A stretch of DNA of 49,694 nucleotides from Chloroflexota bacterium (GTDB taxonomy: Bacteria > Chloroflexota > Anaerolineae > Aggregatilineales > Phototrophicaceae), in the NCBI GenBank assembly GCA_026707745.1, contig JAPOWG010000032.1, forward strand, positions 1-49,694, written 5' to 3'. The position numbers and the translations under genes were made by a program. The notes beneath the pieces are model-generated. The model was not told where the DNA came from and did no database searches. It saw nothing but the letters and a program-made list of their open reading frames with translations. Every line of letters begins with the position of its first letter. Within the stretch, counting starts at the first letter, position 1. This document shows, one piece after another, positions 17,592-25,981 of this stretch.

Positions 17592-19202
17592 ATGAAGGTA
17601 GTTTCAGTCGAAGAAATGCGGCAGATCGAAGCCGCGGTCGACGCCACGCTGTTCAGTTATGACCAGATGATGCAGAAGGCCGGCGGCTCGGCGGGAAGAC
17701 ATTTGCGTCGGCGGATCGACATCGACGACGGGACACGGGTCACCTTTCTGATCGGCAAGGGCAACAACGGCGGCGATGGTTTGGTCATGGCTGTTGACAT
17801 GGCACGGCATACATCGGCGCAGATTCGCATTTACCTGCTGCAACCGCGGCCTGAAAATGATGAGGTTTTCCTGCGGGCGCTGGAAGCGGGACTTTTTGTC
17901 GCCAAGGCGTCCGACGACCATGACTTCCGCTTGCTCAAGAGCCTGATCAGGAGCGCCGATGTGATAGTCGACGCCCTCTTCGGTATCGGACTAAGATTGC
18001 CGCTGCGCGGCGTCGCTGGGAAAGTTTTGCGAACCGTCAATCTGATGATCGACCGTTCCGCGTCGTCCGTAGCAGCCGGCGCGCAAAGCAGTGCGGAACA
18101 TGCGAAACGTCGCCGTCCCTTTGTCTTCGCCCTCGATTGCCCTAGCGGGGTCGATTGCAATACCGGGGGAGCGGACATTCACACGCTCGTGGCCGACGAA
18201 ACCATTACGTTCATCGCCGCCAAGCCCGGGCTGTTCACCTTTCCCGCCGCAAGCTATGTAGGCGATCTCATCATTTCGCCGATTGGCATTCCCGAGTCCT
18301 TTCCGGCGTTGAAAGCTATAAGCAAATCGGTATTGCTCGAAGATAGGGCGCGGTCAATATTGCCGCCAAGACCTCTCGATGGTCACAAGGGCAGCTTCGG
18401 CAAATTGATGGTGGTGGCGGGCTCCCCGAACTACATCGGCGCGCTTGCCCTTGCTGCCGAATCCGCATATCGTTCAGGCGCCGGGTTGGTAACCGTGGCC
18501 ACGACCGGGGATCTAGCCCGGGCTGTCGCGAGCCGCTTACGCGAACCCACATACCTGGCGCTGCCGGATACTGATGGCGCTATCAACGAAGCGGCTGCCG
18601 ACCTGATAGTCGAGCATTCGCGGGGCTATGACGCTCTTCTGCTTGGATGCGGCCTTGGCAGACATCCTTCCACAAAGGCGTTTGTCCAAAAACTGCTTGA
18701 AGCAAGGGATCTGCTTCCGCTTGTTATTGACGCAGATGCCCTCAATATATTAAGCGAGATTCCCGATTGGTGGGAAAAATTGCCGGCGACGACCATTATC
18801 ACGCCCCATGCCGGCGAGATGGCGCGATTGAGCAAATCATCTACTACCGAGGTGAACGCAAATCGCTGGGAGCTCGCCGCCCGCGCGTCAGCCGACTGGA
18901 ACCTTGTAGTCGCGCTAAAAGGAGCCCACAGCTTGATTGCAGACCCGACCGGCAAGATGTCGGTCAACCCGTTCAAGACTGACGCCCTTGCTACTGCTGG
19001 CACTGGCGACGTCTTGGCGGGCGTGATCGCCGGTTTGCGCGCTCAAGGAGCGGCCCCATACGATTCCGCACGCTTGGGAGCTTACGTGCACGCGCTCGCG
19101 GGAACTATAGCCGTCGACAGAGTCGGCAGCAGCCGAAGCGTCATCGCGGGCGATGTATTGGAGGCCCTCGGGTGGGCCTTCAATCAGATTGAAGCCACCT
19201 GA
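17592..19202 (+). CDS. nnr: Bifunctional NAD(P)H-hydrate epimerase / ADP-dependent dehydratase
   Basis: 536-residue metabolite-repair enzyme. The N-terminal YjeF_N epimerase domain has GKGNNGGDGLVMA, DALFGIGL and ALDCPSGVDCNTG. The C-terminal ribokinase-like dehydratase domain begins around HKGSFGKLMVVAGS and contains DADALN, ITPHAGEMARL, VALKGAHSLIADP and the LATAGTGDVLAG nucleotide site. It restores NAD(P)H from the hydrated R and S forms. The gene starts 97 nt after the prenyl synthase, so co-transcription is possible. Its 3' end overlaps the convergent small gene at 19184 by 19 nt. Confidence 0.95.
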   Translation: MKVVSVEEMRQIEAAVDATLFSYDQMMQKAGGSAGRHLRRRIDIDDGTRVTFLIGKGNNGGDGLVMAVDMARHTSAQIRIYLLQPRPENDEVFLRALEAGLFVAKASDDHDFRLLKSLIRSADVIVDALFGIGLRLPLRGVAGKVLRTVNLMIDRSASSVAAGAQSSAEHAKRRRPFVFALDCPSGVDCNTGGADIHTLVADETITFIAAKPGLFTFPAASYVGDLIISPIGIPESFPALKAISKSVLLEDRARSILPPRPLDGHKGSFGKLMVVAGSPNYIGALALAAESAYRSGAGLVTVATTGDLARAVASRLREPTYLALPDTDGAINEAAADLIVEHSRGYDALLLGCGLGRHPSTKAFVQKLLEARDLLPLVIDADALNILSEIPDWWEKLPATTIITPHAGEMARLSKSSTTEVNANRWELAARASADWNLVVALKGAHSLIADPTGKMSVNPFKTDALATAGTGDVLAGVIAGLRAQGAAPYDSARLGAYVHALAGTIAVDRVGSSRSVIAGDVLEALGWAFNQIEAT

Positions 19203-19429
19203 CTGTCGTCTTTCAGACGCCCTCTGGCTTTCGCTTTGGCATCGTGCAGGCTAGCCTCAATCTCCAATTCGAGGCTGCCGCCGCCAATCTGAGCTACATC
19301 TTTTCGCCGCACGGCGCCACTCTTGCCGATATGCGTGATCGCGTATAGCGCCCCCAAGATCATTCCCAGCAGAATTGCCAGGCATGTCGCGTTTTGATCA
19401 AGCGTCGCATTGTTACGAGACTTCGTCAT
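19184..19429 (-). CDS. Small membrane-anchored protein
   Basis: 81 residues. One hydrophobic helix near residues 15-33 (TCLAILLGMILGALYAIT), then a charged region with Lys/Arg and Glu resembling YtxH-like proteins. Overlaps the upstream gene 19413-19916 by 17 nt and runs into the end of nnr on the other strand. Function unknown. Confidence 0.6.
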   Translation of the reverse strand: MTKSRNNATLDQNATCLAILLGMILGALYAITHIGKSGAVRRKDVAQIGGGSLELEIEASLHDAKAKARGRLKDDSQVASI

Positions 19430-19916
19430 CTTGCTCCTCGGCGGGATCTGTCTGCAAGAGAGCGCGAATGCGAATTATCTCGCGCAGAAAGCCTAACAAG
19501 CCCGAAATGAAGCTCTTTATCTGTATCAGGGGATCAACGCTGTTTTGGCTGACGAATTCGGCGGTTGCTTTGGTCAGTCGGGTAGTCTCTCTGGCATTGT
19601 CAAGGATCGGCTTGATTTCGGTTTTCAGCATGATTATGAATCCGGCGGCCTGCAAGATCAGAATTGCAAAAGCGGTGACGATCAAGACCGCTTCTACGAC
19701 TACGATGATAATCAGAACGTCTCGGAAAATCTGAACGAATGGCGCCCAGGTCTCCGCAGCAGTAAGCGCGGCAACCAGCGCAAAGGCAAGCAAAGCCAGA
19801 ATCAACAGTATGAGGAGGGCGGCGGACAACTTAACTATCAGGGAAATGCTTCTGCCAGAGCTGCTGCCGCTTTCCTCTGGCGGGGGCGCTAAGCTGCCAT
19901 TGTCGTTTTCCGCCAT
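19413..19916 (-). CDS. Membrane protein of unknown function (DUF948-like)
   Basis: 167 residues. Hydrophilic Pro/Ser-rich start, two transmembrane helices (LLILLILALLAFALVAALTA and LIIIVVVEAVLIVTAFAILI), then an amphipathic region (IKPILDNARETTRLTKATAEF) and an acidic tail ending EEQDDEVS. It is the middle gene of a three-gene operon of small membrane proteins. It could be an envelope or division-associated factor; nothing in the sequence proves this. Confidence 0.65.
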   Translation of the reverse strand: MAENDNGSLAPPPEESGSSSGRSISLIVKLSAALLILLILALLAFALVAALTAAETWAPFVQIFRDVLIIIVVVEAVLIVTAFAILILQAAGFIIMLKTEIKPILDNARETTRLTKATAEFVSQNSVDPLIQIKSFISGLLGFLREIIRIRALLQTDPAEEQDDEVS

Positions 19917-19919
19917 GGC

Positions 19920-20198
19920 TTAACGCCGCGTCACCCTGCCCTGCGTTTCAGCCGTAATCAGGTGCGCGAATATCAGAAACACAAAGGCAGAGACAGTAGC
20001 AGGCAGCAGATGGACGATGCCAATCCGGAAAAGGTCAATTCTTATGAAGTTGCCAATGTATTGACCAAGCAGGAAGCCTACCCAACTTGTCGTGACAAAC
20101 AAGACCATGCGCCGAGCCGAACCGCCCATCGCGACGTGGAAACCGAGACCATACAAGGTCGCAAGTACAAAGCCGAAAACGAACACAGGGTTGGGCAT
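19920..20198 (-). CDS. Small integral membrane protein
   Basis: 92 residues with three predicted hydrophobic helices (FVFGFVLATLYGLGFHVAMG, VLFVTTSWVGFLLGQYIGNF, LPATVSAFVFLIFAHLITAE) and a basic end. First gene of the three-gene minus-strand operon; the next gene starts 3 nt after its stop. No family recognised. Confidence 0.65.
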   Translation of the reverse strand: MPNPVFVFGFVLATLYGLGFHVAMGGSARRMVLFVTTSWVGFLLGQYIGNFIRIDLFRIGIVHLLPATVSAFVFLIFAHLITAETQGRVTRR

Positions 20199-20286
20199 TG
20201 TGGTTGCGATTCAATCATCCAGTGGTAAAATCCAAAGTTAGTGTAGCATAAAGCTACGGTACAGTCACGTCTTGAAGGCGCGAAAG

Positions 20287-21483
20287 ATGCACGTTATCGA
20301 TCTGGAGATCATGATTCCTGCATCGCCGGATTTCATATGGCGTTTTCTCGGCGACATCGCCTCATCTGCGGACTGGCAAGCAGGTGTAACCGCAGTATCG
20401 TTCCTCACCACACAACACGAAGGCAAAGGCGCGCGCTGGCGCTATTCTTATGCCAGAGGCAGCGATGTCATCATTGAGGCGGCCGCCTGGTATGACACTT
20501 TGGGATACGAGTATTCTATCGTTGACGGGGCCGGTTATGGCAACAATCAAGGCCGGATTCGCCTCCAGGAAGTCAATGAAGGCACCTTGGTTCGATGGAC
20601 GTTCAACTATGAAGCGGGCGGCATGTTAGGTGGCTTGCGCAATGCGATGCGTTTAAAGCGCAACACCACCAGGCAGATTCAAGACAGCCTGCGCAACTTG
20701 CACAACCTGGTCCAAAAGGAATCCGGCGGGATCGCCACGCATTCGGCGCGCGCAACCGTCCGCGAAGCGCCGGGCGCCGACGAGCGATCCAGTTACCAAC
20801 CGCGTCATCCGTCAAACTTTGTTGAGCCGGCGTCCGAAGCAGCTGACGAGGATGGCTTGCCCGAAGACTTGCAGCCGATCGCGTTTACGCTTGACGAAGA
20901 GCCAAGTCCGCCCAGCGGACAAAGCGACGGCGATACCAAGCCCAATCCTGTTGTGCTGGGCGGCGACGGCATGCTGGATATGGAATTGCAAAAGAATGAG
21001 ATAGAGGCAGCTACAGAACCGATAGATGCCGAAGTGGTCAGTATTGAACCTGATATACGGGAAGAAGTCACCGAAGAACCGCAAGTGCCGGAAGAGCCCG
21101 TCGAAGCCGTCCCGATCGACCGTCCTGTGCCCGCCCGCGCGCAGCGAGGCGCTGTGGACACGTCGATGCTAAGTGTCTTTGAGATTTTTGGTCTGCCGAA
21201 GCCCAGCGAGATCAGAGATGTGGGCTCAGGTCCAGATGACTCCCTCGTGGATTCGTTTTCCGCGGAGCGAGATGACGGTGTCCTGAGCGAGAGGGTCAGA
21301 GATCTGTCGTTGATCTTCAATGATGAAGACGCGCCGTCTCGTGACCAGCCCGAGTACCTCGGCAGCGGCCCTATTTCTGGAAGTCCCGCGACACTGGAAG
21401 CGGCGCCAATGCAGGCTCCTCAAGTGCGGGGCATGCGCCGCTTGAACCGAAGGCTAAGCCGCCCGCTGCGCAGTCACAACTGA
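20287..21483 (+). CDS. SRPBCC (START-like) protein with long acidic tail
   Basis: 398 residues. The first 140 or so form a polyketide-cyclase/SRPBCC lipid- or ligand-binding fold (IPASPDFIWRFLGDIASSADW ... GTLVRWTFNYEAGG). The remaining 250 residues are Pro/Glu/Asp-rich and look disordered (EVTEEPQVPEEPVEAVP). They contain a short possibly ordered motif (DTSMLSVFEIFGLPKPSE) and end in an Arg-rich stretch (RGMRRLNRRLSRPLR). The tail suggests a scaffold or binding partner. ATG 20287 has GAAGG 7 nt upstream; a TTG at 20272 is the longer alternative. Divergent from the small-membrane-protein operon. Confidence 0.75.
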   Translation: MHVIDLEIMIPASPDFIWRFLGDIASSADWQAGVTAVSFLTTQHEGKGARWRYSYARGSDVIIEAAAWYDTLGYEYSIVDGAGYGNNQGRIRLQEVNEGTLVRWTFNYEAGGMLGGLRNAMRLKRNTTRQIQDSLRNLHNLVQKESGGIATHSARATVREAPGADERSSYQPRHPSNFVEPASEAADEDGLPEDLQPIAFTLDEEPSPPSGQSDGDTKPNPVVLGGDGMLDMELQKNEIEAATEPIDAEVVSIEPDIREEVTEEPQVPEEPVEAVPIDRPVPARAQRGAVDTSMLSVFEIFGLPKPSEIRDVGSGPDDSLVDSFSAERDDGVLSERVRDLSLIFNDEDAPSRDQPEYLGSGPISGSPATLEAAPMQAPQVRGMRRLNRRLSRPLRSHN

Positions 21484-21578
21484 TTGAAGGCTACCCTGAC
21501 AAGCCAGTTAGCCCTCTCGCGAAGCACAACTGATCACATATAGCTTTTCATTTTCATCGGAGGTTTGTTGCAGAGGTG

Positions 21579-21651
21579 GGTGGATGAAGGGACTCGAACC
21601 CTCAACCACCTGAACCACAATCAGGCGCTCTGCCATTGAGCTACATCCACC
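21579..21651 (-). tRNA. tRNA-His (anticodon GTG)
   Basis: A cloverleaf can be folded on the minus strand: acceptor GTGGATG/CATCCAC with the extra G-1 opposite C73 that marks tRNA-His, D-arm GCTC...GAGC, anticodon stem CCTGA/TCAGG with loop TTGTGGT (anticodon complement at 21616-21618), and T-arm GAGGG-TTCGAGT-CCCTT. CCA is not encoded. It lies alone between the SRPBCC gene and a methyltransferase. Confidence 0.95.
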
Positions 21652-21672
21652 GCGACAATAGCGACCAATATA

Positions 21673-22380
21673 TCATGCTTGCGCAGCAATTGCCAGACCG
21701 TTACAGTCGCGATTTGGGACTTCTGGCATCAGTTTTCGCAGCACTACCAACTGCACGACGCTGCCCTTGCATTCGACATCAATGGGCTCGACCGACAATC
21801 CATAGCCTTCGAAGGCGCGCTTGTAAGCAGCGCTAGAAACGACGCCGGTCGACTGTCCCGTGATTCGATACAAGAAGCGAATGAAAGCTCTTCGCAATCC
21901 CTGCCCCTCGAGGCCGGCGGACATGACAATTATGGCTCTTCCTCCCAACTCCAGGACGCGACAGATTTCCACAAGGCAGTCCTTGTCTAATATGAACGAT
22001 GTCGGGAAAGTAGAGACCACCGCAGCAAAGGAGCCGTTCCCGAAAGGAAGCGAGAGAGCGTCAGCGCGAAGTAAATCTGTTGCGAGTCCCTCTCGTGATA
22101 AACGCTTTTGGGCGATGCGGCCCATGTTCGGGGACAAGTCAATTGCCACAGTTGAACAGTTCGCACGAAGCAAATCGACTTGCAGCGCTCCGGTACCATG
22201 CGCAAGCTCCAAAATGACGCCGGAACTGATGTCATCCAAGTATGGCAATACAGAGCGTTGCCAGTTGCGCCACTGGTCCAAGGAAACCAGTCGACTGACA
22301 ATGTCGTAAGTGAAGGCGAATTCGTTATATAACAGGTGAAACGCGAACTGTAACAGGCGATTTCGGATACCTGGCTTCAT
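21673..22380 (-). CDS. Class I SAM-dependent methyltransferase
   Basis: 235 residues. Rossmann SAM-binding motif I ILELAHGTGALQ near residue 56, an acidic motif II AIDLSPNM, and motif III-like LLRADALSLPFGNGSFAAVVSTF. This resembles UbiE/COQ5-type methyltransferases but is not diagnostic of a substrate. Its start overlaps the stop of the upstream glycerophosphodiesterase gene by 4 nt (ATGA), so the two are translationally coupled. Confidence 0.85.
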   Translation of the reverse strand: MKPGIRNRLLQFAFHLLYNEFAFTYDIVSRLVSLDQWRNWQRSVLPYLDDISSGVILELAHGTGALQVDLLRANCSTVAIDLSPNMGRIAQKRLSREGLATDLLRADALSLPFGNGSFAAVVSTFPTSFILDKDCLVEICRVLELGGRAIIVMSAGLEGQGLRRAFIRFLYRITGQSTGVVSSAAYKRAFEGYGLSVEPIDVECKGSVVQLVVLRKLMPEVPNRDCNGLAIAAQA

Positions 22381-23144
22381 GGCGAGAAGGCGTCGACCAG
22401 CATCTTAGGATCGTTCGAGATAATCGCGTTCACGCCCAGTTTCCGGAGTTCCAGGGCGCGCTCCAGTTCATTGACGGTCCAGGTATTCACATAATAGTCG
22501 TTTTGCCGCGCCCAGCGCATGTAGGCTTCATCGACCATATCGTGCCGGGGATGTCTTGCCTCGTGCGATAGTTTTTTTAGGGGAATCAAGTATTTGGATG
22601 GCAGTTCCGGATCGTACAAGAATCCAATCATGACGTTTGGCATCAGCAATCGGAAGTTAAGCAAAACGTAGGGATCGAAAGATGATACGAGCACACGGTT
22701 AGCCAGAGAAAAACGTCGGATGCAGGCCGCGACCTGCTCTTCGACCAGGCCCGAGCCGGCGCTGCCAGATTTGATTTCGACATTGAATAGCGTTCTGCCT
22801 CCCAACGAGGCAAAAACTTGATCCAATGACGGTATTCGTTCGCCGGTGTAATCACTGGAGAACCAACTGCCTGCATCCAACTCCCGCAGTTCCGGCAAGG
22901 ATTTCTCGGCAACGGCGCCGCCCCCGTCGGTGGTGGCATCGACCGAAAAGTCGTGCAGTATCACGGCGTGACCGTCGCCCGAACGCTGTACATCAAGCTC
23001 GATGCCGTCCGCGCCTTGTTCAAGCGCCAGTTCAAATGCCGCCATGGTATTCATGGGGGCCGACGCCATGGCGCCGCGGTGCGCCATAACCAGCGTTTCG
23101 CCCGACGCCATTGCCTCTTGAATCGACGTGAACTTAGCCGACAT
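22377..23144 (-). CDS. Glycerophosphodiester phosphodiesterase
   Basis: 255 residues, GDPD TIM-barrel. Hallmarks are the catalytic HRG (VMAHRGAMASAPMNTMAAF), GADGIELDVQRSGDG with the metal-binding Glu/Asp, LHDFSVDATTDGGG, and FNVEIKSG. It releases glycerol-3-phosphate from glycerophosphodiesters; there is no signal peptide, so it is cytoplasmic. The usual HRG..PENT is HRG..APMNT here. It lies 14 nt downstream of the Rieske ferredoxin gene and may share its transcript. Confidence 0.9.
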   Translation of the reverse strand: MSAKFTSIQEAMASGETLVMAHRGAMASAPMNTMAAFELALEQGADGIELDVQRSGDGHAVILHDFSVDATTDGGGAVAEKSLPELRELDAGSWFSSDYTGERIPSLDQVFASLGGRTLFNVEIKSGSAGSGLVEEQVAACIRRFSLANRVLVSSFDPYVLLNFRLLMPNVMIGFLYDPELPSKYLIPLKKLSHEARHPRHDMVDEAYMRWARQNDYYVNTWTVNELERALELRKLGVNAIISNDPKMLVDAFSP

Positions 23145-23158
23145 ATGCCCATGCGCCC

Positions 23159-23491
23159 TCAGGCATTGATCTGTACCTGTATTTGGTTTTCCACTATGCG
23201 GGTTTGGAACCAGCGAACATCAATTTCCGCGGGGCTTCTGGTCGCCTTGCCATTGCGAATGTCGAAGCGTCCGCCATGTCGCGGACATTCGATTTCGTGG
23301 CCAAGAAGCGCGCTGGGTCGATCATCGCGGTCAAAGGCGAGCACATTGCCATCATGCGTACACAGATCTTCTATGGCATAGAGTAGTCCGCCAACGTTAA
23401 AGACCGCGATCCACAGGCCGTCAACGCCAAAGACCTCGCGCTGACCGTCGTTCAGTTCGTCGCTCGGGCAAAGCGTCACCCACGTGGCCAC
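23159..23491 (-). CDS. Rieske-type [2Fe-2S] ferredoxin
   Basis: 110 residues. The cluster-binding motifs are C44-TH and C69-PRH (CxH...CxxH), as in small non-heme Rieske ferredoxins found beside Suf genes. GTG at 23491 is chosen: its G is also the last base of the sufU stop (TAGTG) and GGAGGG lies just upstream, so translation is coupled to sufU. The longer in-frame version would add 32 residues lying inside sufU. It probably carries electrons for Fe-S assembly or an oxygenase; the partner is unknown. Confidence 0.9.
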   Translation of the reverse strand: MATWVTLCPSDELNDGQREVFGVDGLWIAVFNVGGLLYAIEDLCTHDGNVLAFDRDDRPSALLGHEIECPRHGGRFDIRNGKATRSPAEIDVRWFQTRIVENQIQVQINA

Positions 23492-23904
23492 TAGCCCTCC
23501 TCTCCGGACTCGATCAAGATCCAGCGTTCGCTTCCTTGCTGACCATAGGCGCCAATAACCAGCACCTGCAGCGGGAGCAATGCGCATTTGACACGATTGA
23601 TGCTCAAGGGCAAGCCTATGTTGTCCAGGAGATCTTGCTTGTTGATCGCCCTCGCTTCATCAAGCCGCATGCCCAGAATCTGCTCGCCAAACATCGACGC
23701 CGACGCTTGACTAATGGCGCAGCCCTCGCCGTCCCATCCTACTGCGGTAATGACGTTATCCGAATTGAGGCGCAATGTCAGGCGCAGCCGGTCGCCACAG
23801 AGTGGATTTGATTCTTCGTGATCCAGATCATTTGGATCGAGCAAGCCCCAATGACGCTGGTTACGGGCGTGGTCCAGAATGATCTCGCGATACATGTCTT
23901 CCAT
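23491..23904 (-). CDS. sufU: Fe-S cluster scaffold protein SufU
   Basis: 137 residues of the IscU/SufU family. Ligand residues are C36 and D38 (NPLCGD), C62 (GEGCAIS) and C107 (RVKCALLPL). It accepts sulfur from a SufS-type cysteine desulfurase. The region between C62 and C107 is shorter than I expect for Bacillus-type SufU, which carries an insertion there, so the protein is IscU-like in length while lacking the IscU LPPVK motif. No sufS lies nearby. First gene of a minus-strand operon with the Rieske protein. Confidence 0.92.
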   Translation of the reverse strand: MEDMYREIILDHARNQRHWGLLDPNDLDHEESNPLCGDRLRLTLRLNSDNVITAVGWDGEGCAISQASASMFGEQILGMRLDEARAINKQDLLDNIGLPLSINRVKCALLPLQVLVIGAYGQQGSERWILIESGEEG

Positions 23905-23940
23905 GAATGACGCGCATCCAAATCGGCCGTTGAAGAACGA

Positions 23941-23961
23941 AGCGCATCACTTTGATGCGCT
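23941..23961. promoter_or_regulatory. 21-bp perfect inverted repeat upstream of sufU
   Basis: AGCGCATCA-ctt-TGATGCGCT, 37-57 nt before the sufU start. A related half-site GCGCATCC is at 23912-23919. On the minus strand a TTGACT (23967-23972) lies just upstream, so the palindrome would sit between -35 and -10 like an operator. It could also be a stem-loop terminator ending upstream transcription. Confidence 0.5.
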
Positions 23962-24038
23962 GCCAAAGTCAAGTCTTACAGAATTGACGAAGGGGAGAAA
24001 CCACACTGATAATTCACTACAGAGGTACAGAATCGAGT

Positions 24039-24384
24039 GCAAGCAGGTCATGCAAAAAATCTGAACACAGAGCACGCAGAGAGCGCAGAGGAAAAGCGAA
24101 AGAGGAATATTTTTTGCGGGCGTTTCGGCGAAACGCCCCTACAATTCGTCACGGTGCTTGATTCTCATTACTTACTGGCACATGCTGTGGGCACAAAAAA
24201 AACCAGGGGAAGAGTATGTTTTGGGTGTGTCTCAACGAATCGCCCCTACCAACGTCTATGTTTTGGAGTTGGATAACTTAGTTTGTCCTACTGAGAACAG
24301 GATAGGTATACATCGGGCATGAAAACTCTGCTGATATCGACGTCATTTCGTCGATTTCAGGCGACCTGATAGGTCGCCCCTACA
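24039..24384 (+). repeat. Composite repeat in the sufD-sufU spacer
   Basis: No gene is visible in 23962-24577. Modules are AAGCAGGTCATGCAAAA at 24040, T tract 24063-24095, H hairpin 24118-24138 (GGGCGTTTC-ggc-GAAACGCCC), an R-like block, a proper R block at 24253-24295 (TTTTGGAGTTGGATAACTTA), a separate hairpin ATCGACG-tcattt-CGTCGAT at 24336-24355, and H hairpin 24360-24378 (GGCGACCT-gat-AGGTCGCC) followed by CCTAC. Orientation is plus while both flanking genes are on the minus strand. This is where sufS usually sits. Confidence 0.75.
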
Positions 24385-24577
24385 GATCTCGCTTCAAATG
24401 AAGCTGGCGGGGTTCAGCTCTCAACTGACGCTTCGGTTTCTTACCTTGCTGCTTCAAAGCTGTCCGGTCCTGAGCGCCTAACGGTGGAGGTATCCCCTAT
24501 TAGCGGAGAGGTGGAGAGAAGTCGGGCGAATTTCGAAATTATCTGCAAGTAACAGACAAGCCGGGCAGGCTGTTTTC

Positions 24578-25912
24578 TCAGCCGATGATTTTGGCTTCGA
24601 TTTCGTCCATCAGTCGTCGCCGCACGCGGTCGAAGGGAATACGTTGCAGCAGTTCGTCAAAGAAGCCCTCGATGATCATGAGTTGAGCCTGTGGCCGCGT
24701 AATGCCTCTGCTCATCAGATAATAGATCGGTTCTTCCTCCAAAGTGCCAAAGGTAGCGGCATGAGAACAAGCCACATCATCGGCCTCGATTTCCAGGCCG
24801 GGAATACTATCCATTCGCGCTTCGTCGCTGAGCATCAGGTTACGGCAGACCTGGTAGCCATCAATCTTCTGCATTTTCGGCAAAGATTTGATCATTCCTT
24901 GCCAAAGCGTACGGGCGTTGTCACGCGCCGCGCCCTTGAACAAGAGATCGGTATTTGTCAGCGGCGCATTATGATTCTGCTGCGTATCAAGGTCAAAGAA
25001 TTGGCCGTGATCGGCAAAAAAGAACCCGCTGACGCGCGCATTGGCGCCCGTGCCGACAGCGTCCACTTCAATAAACGCCTTGGTAAGCCGGCTGCCCATC
25101 ACGCCGTTGACCCAATCCAACTGCGCGTCGCGGCCCACCAGGCCACGCTGATGACTGAACTCAAAGGTTTCGCGATTCCAGTCTTGAAGCGAAACGAAAC
25201 GCAGATTGCCAGCATCGCCAACTATCAGTTCGGTGGCGCCAATGTAGGATGCATGCTCGTCGCCACGGCTAGAGGCATATTCGACCTGTACAGTCGCGCC
25301 CGCGTTTTCCTCCAGAACCACCAAAACGTGACCCATTGCCGCGCCAGACCTCGAATTGTAGCAGACGACGTGCAGCGGCAGCGTCGCCTGGCGATTGCGC
25401 GGAACAAAGATGAAGGCGCCATGATCCCATAGCGCGGCGTGCAGAGCCGCAAACTTGCCTTCACTCGCTTTGACAGCCGCGGTCATGAAGTGCTCCCTCA
25501 GCAGCTCTTCATGTTCACTTAGCGCTGTGCGCAGGTCGGCAAATACGATGCCCTGATTACGCAACTCGTCGGCGAGCTCGCGACGTACCACTTTGCCGTC
25601 GACCAATACCAGCAAGCCGCCCTGCTCATCTCCGGTGAGCGGCTCCAAATGCTTTGCGGGCACTTGTTCCGCGCCGGCGCCGTTGGCCGCGACCATCGTC
25701 GAAGCTTGATCCCAACGGATGTGTCGATAATCCGTGCGCCGCCACTCTTCTTCCATGTATGGCATTGGCGTGTTTTCGTACAGTTCCCAGGCTTTGACGC
25801 GCCGTTCGCGCATCCAAGCGGGTTCATCATGTTCGTCGCTCAGCGCTTCGACATCCGCTTTGGCATATACCGGCGCTTGCGGGAGCGTAGACCGTCGTCT
25901 CACAACAGCCAC
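24578..25912 (-). CDS. sufD: Fe-S cluster assembly protein SufD
   Basis: 444 residues of the SufBD family. SufD pairs with SufB in the SufBC2D scaffold complex that builds Fe-S clusters. Marks: right-handed beta-helix core (DHGQFFDLDTQQNHNAPLTN), LLFKGAARDNARTLWQGMI, CRNLMLSDEARMDSIPGLEIEADDVACSHAATFG with the conserved His, and YYLMSRGITRPQAQ at the C-terminus. It is the third gene of sufC-sufB-sufD; 69 nt separate it from sufB. Confidence 0.95.
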   Translation of the reverse strand: MAVVRRRSTLPQAPVYAKADVEALSDEHDEPAWMRERRVKAWELYENTPMPYMEEEWRRTDYRHIRWDQASTMVAANGAGAEQVPAKHLEPLTGDEQGGLLVLVDGKVVRRELADELRNQGIVFADLRTALSEHEELLREHFMTAAVKASEGKFAALHAALWDHGAFIFVPRNRQATLPLHVVCYNSRSGAAMGHVLVVLEENAGATVQVEYASSRGDEHASYIGATELIVGDAGNLRFVSLQDWNRETFEFSHQRGLVGRDAQLDWVNGVMGSRLTKAFIEVDAVGTGANARVSGFFFADHGQFFDLDTQQNHNAPLTNTDLLFKGAARDNARTLWQGMIKSLPKMQKIDGYQVCRNLMLSDEARMDSIPGLEIEADDVACSHAATFGTLEEEPIYYLMSRGITRPQAQLMIIEGFFDELLQRIPFDRVRRRLMDEIEAKIIG

Positions 25913-25981
25913 GAATCGTCTCCTTCTGTGACTTCGTTTGTGCTTATGATTGCGATTTGCGCCTAAGGCGCCTGGAAATGA

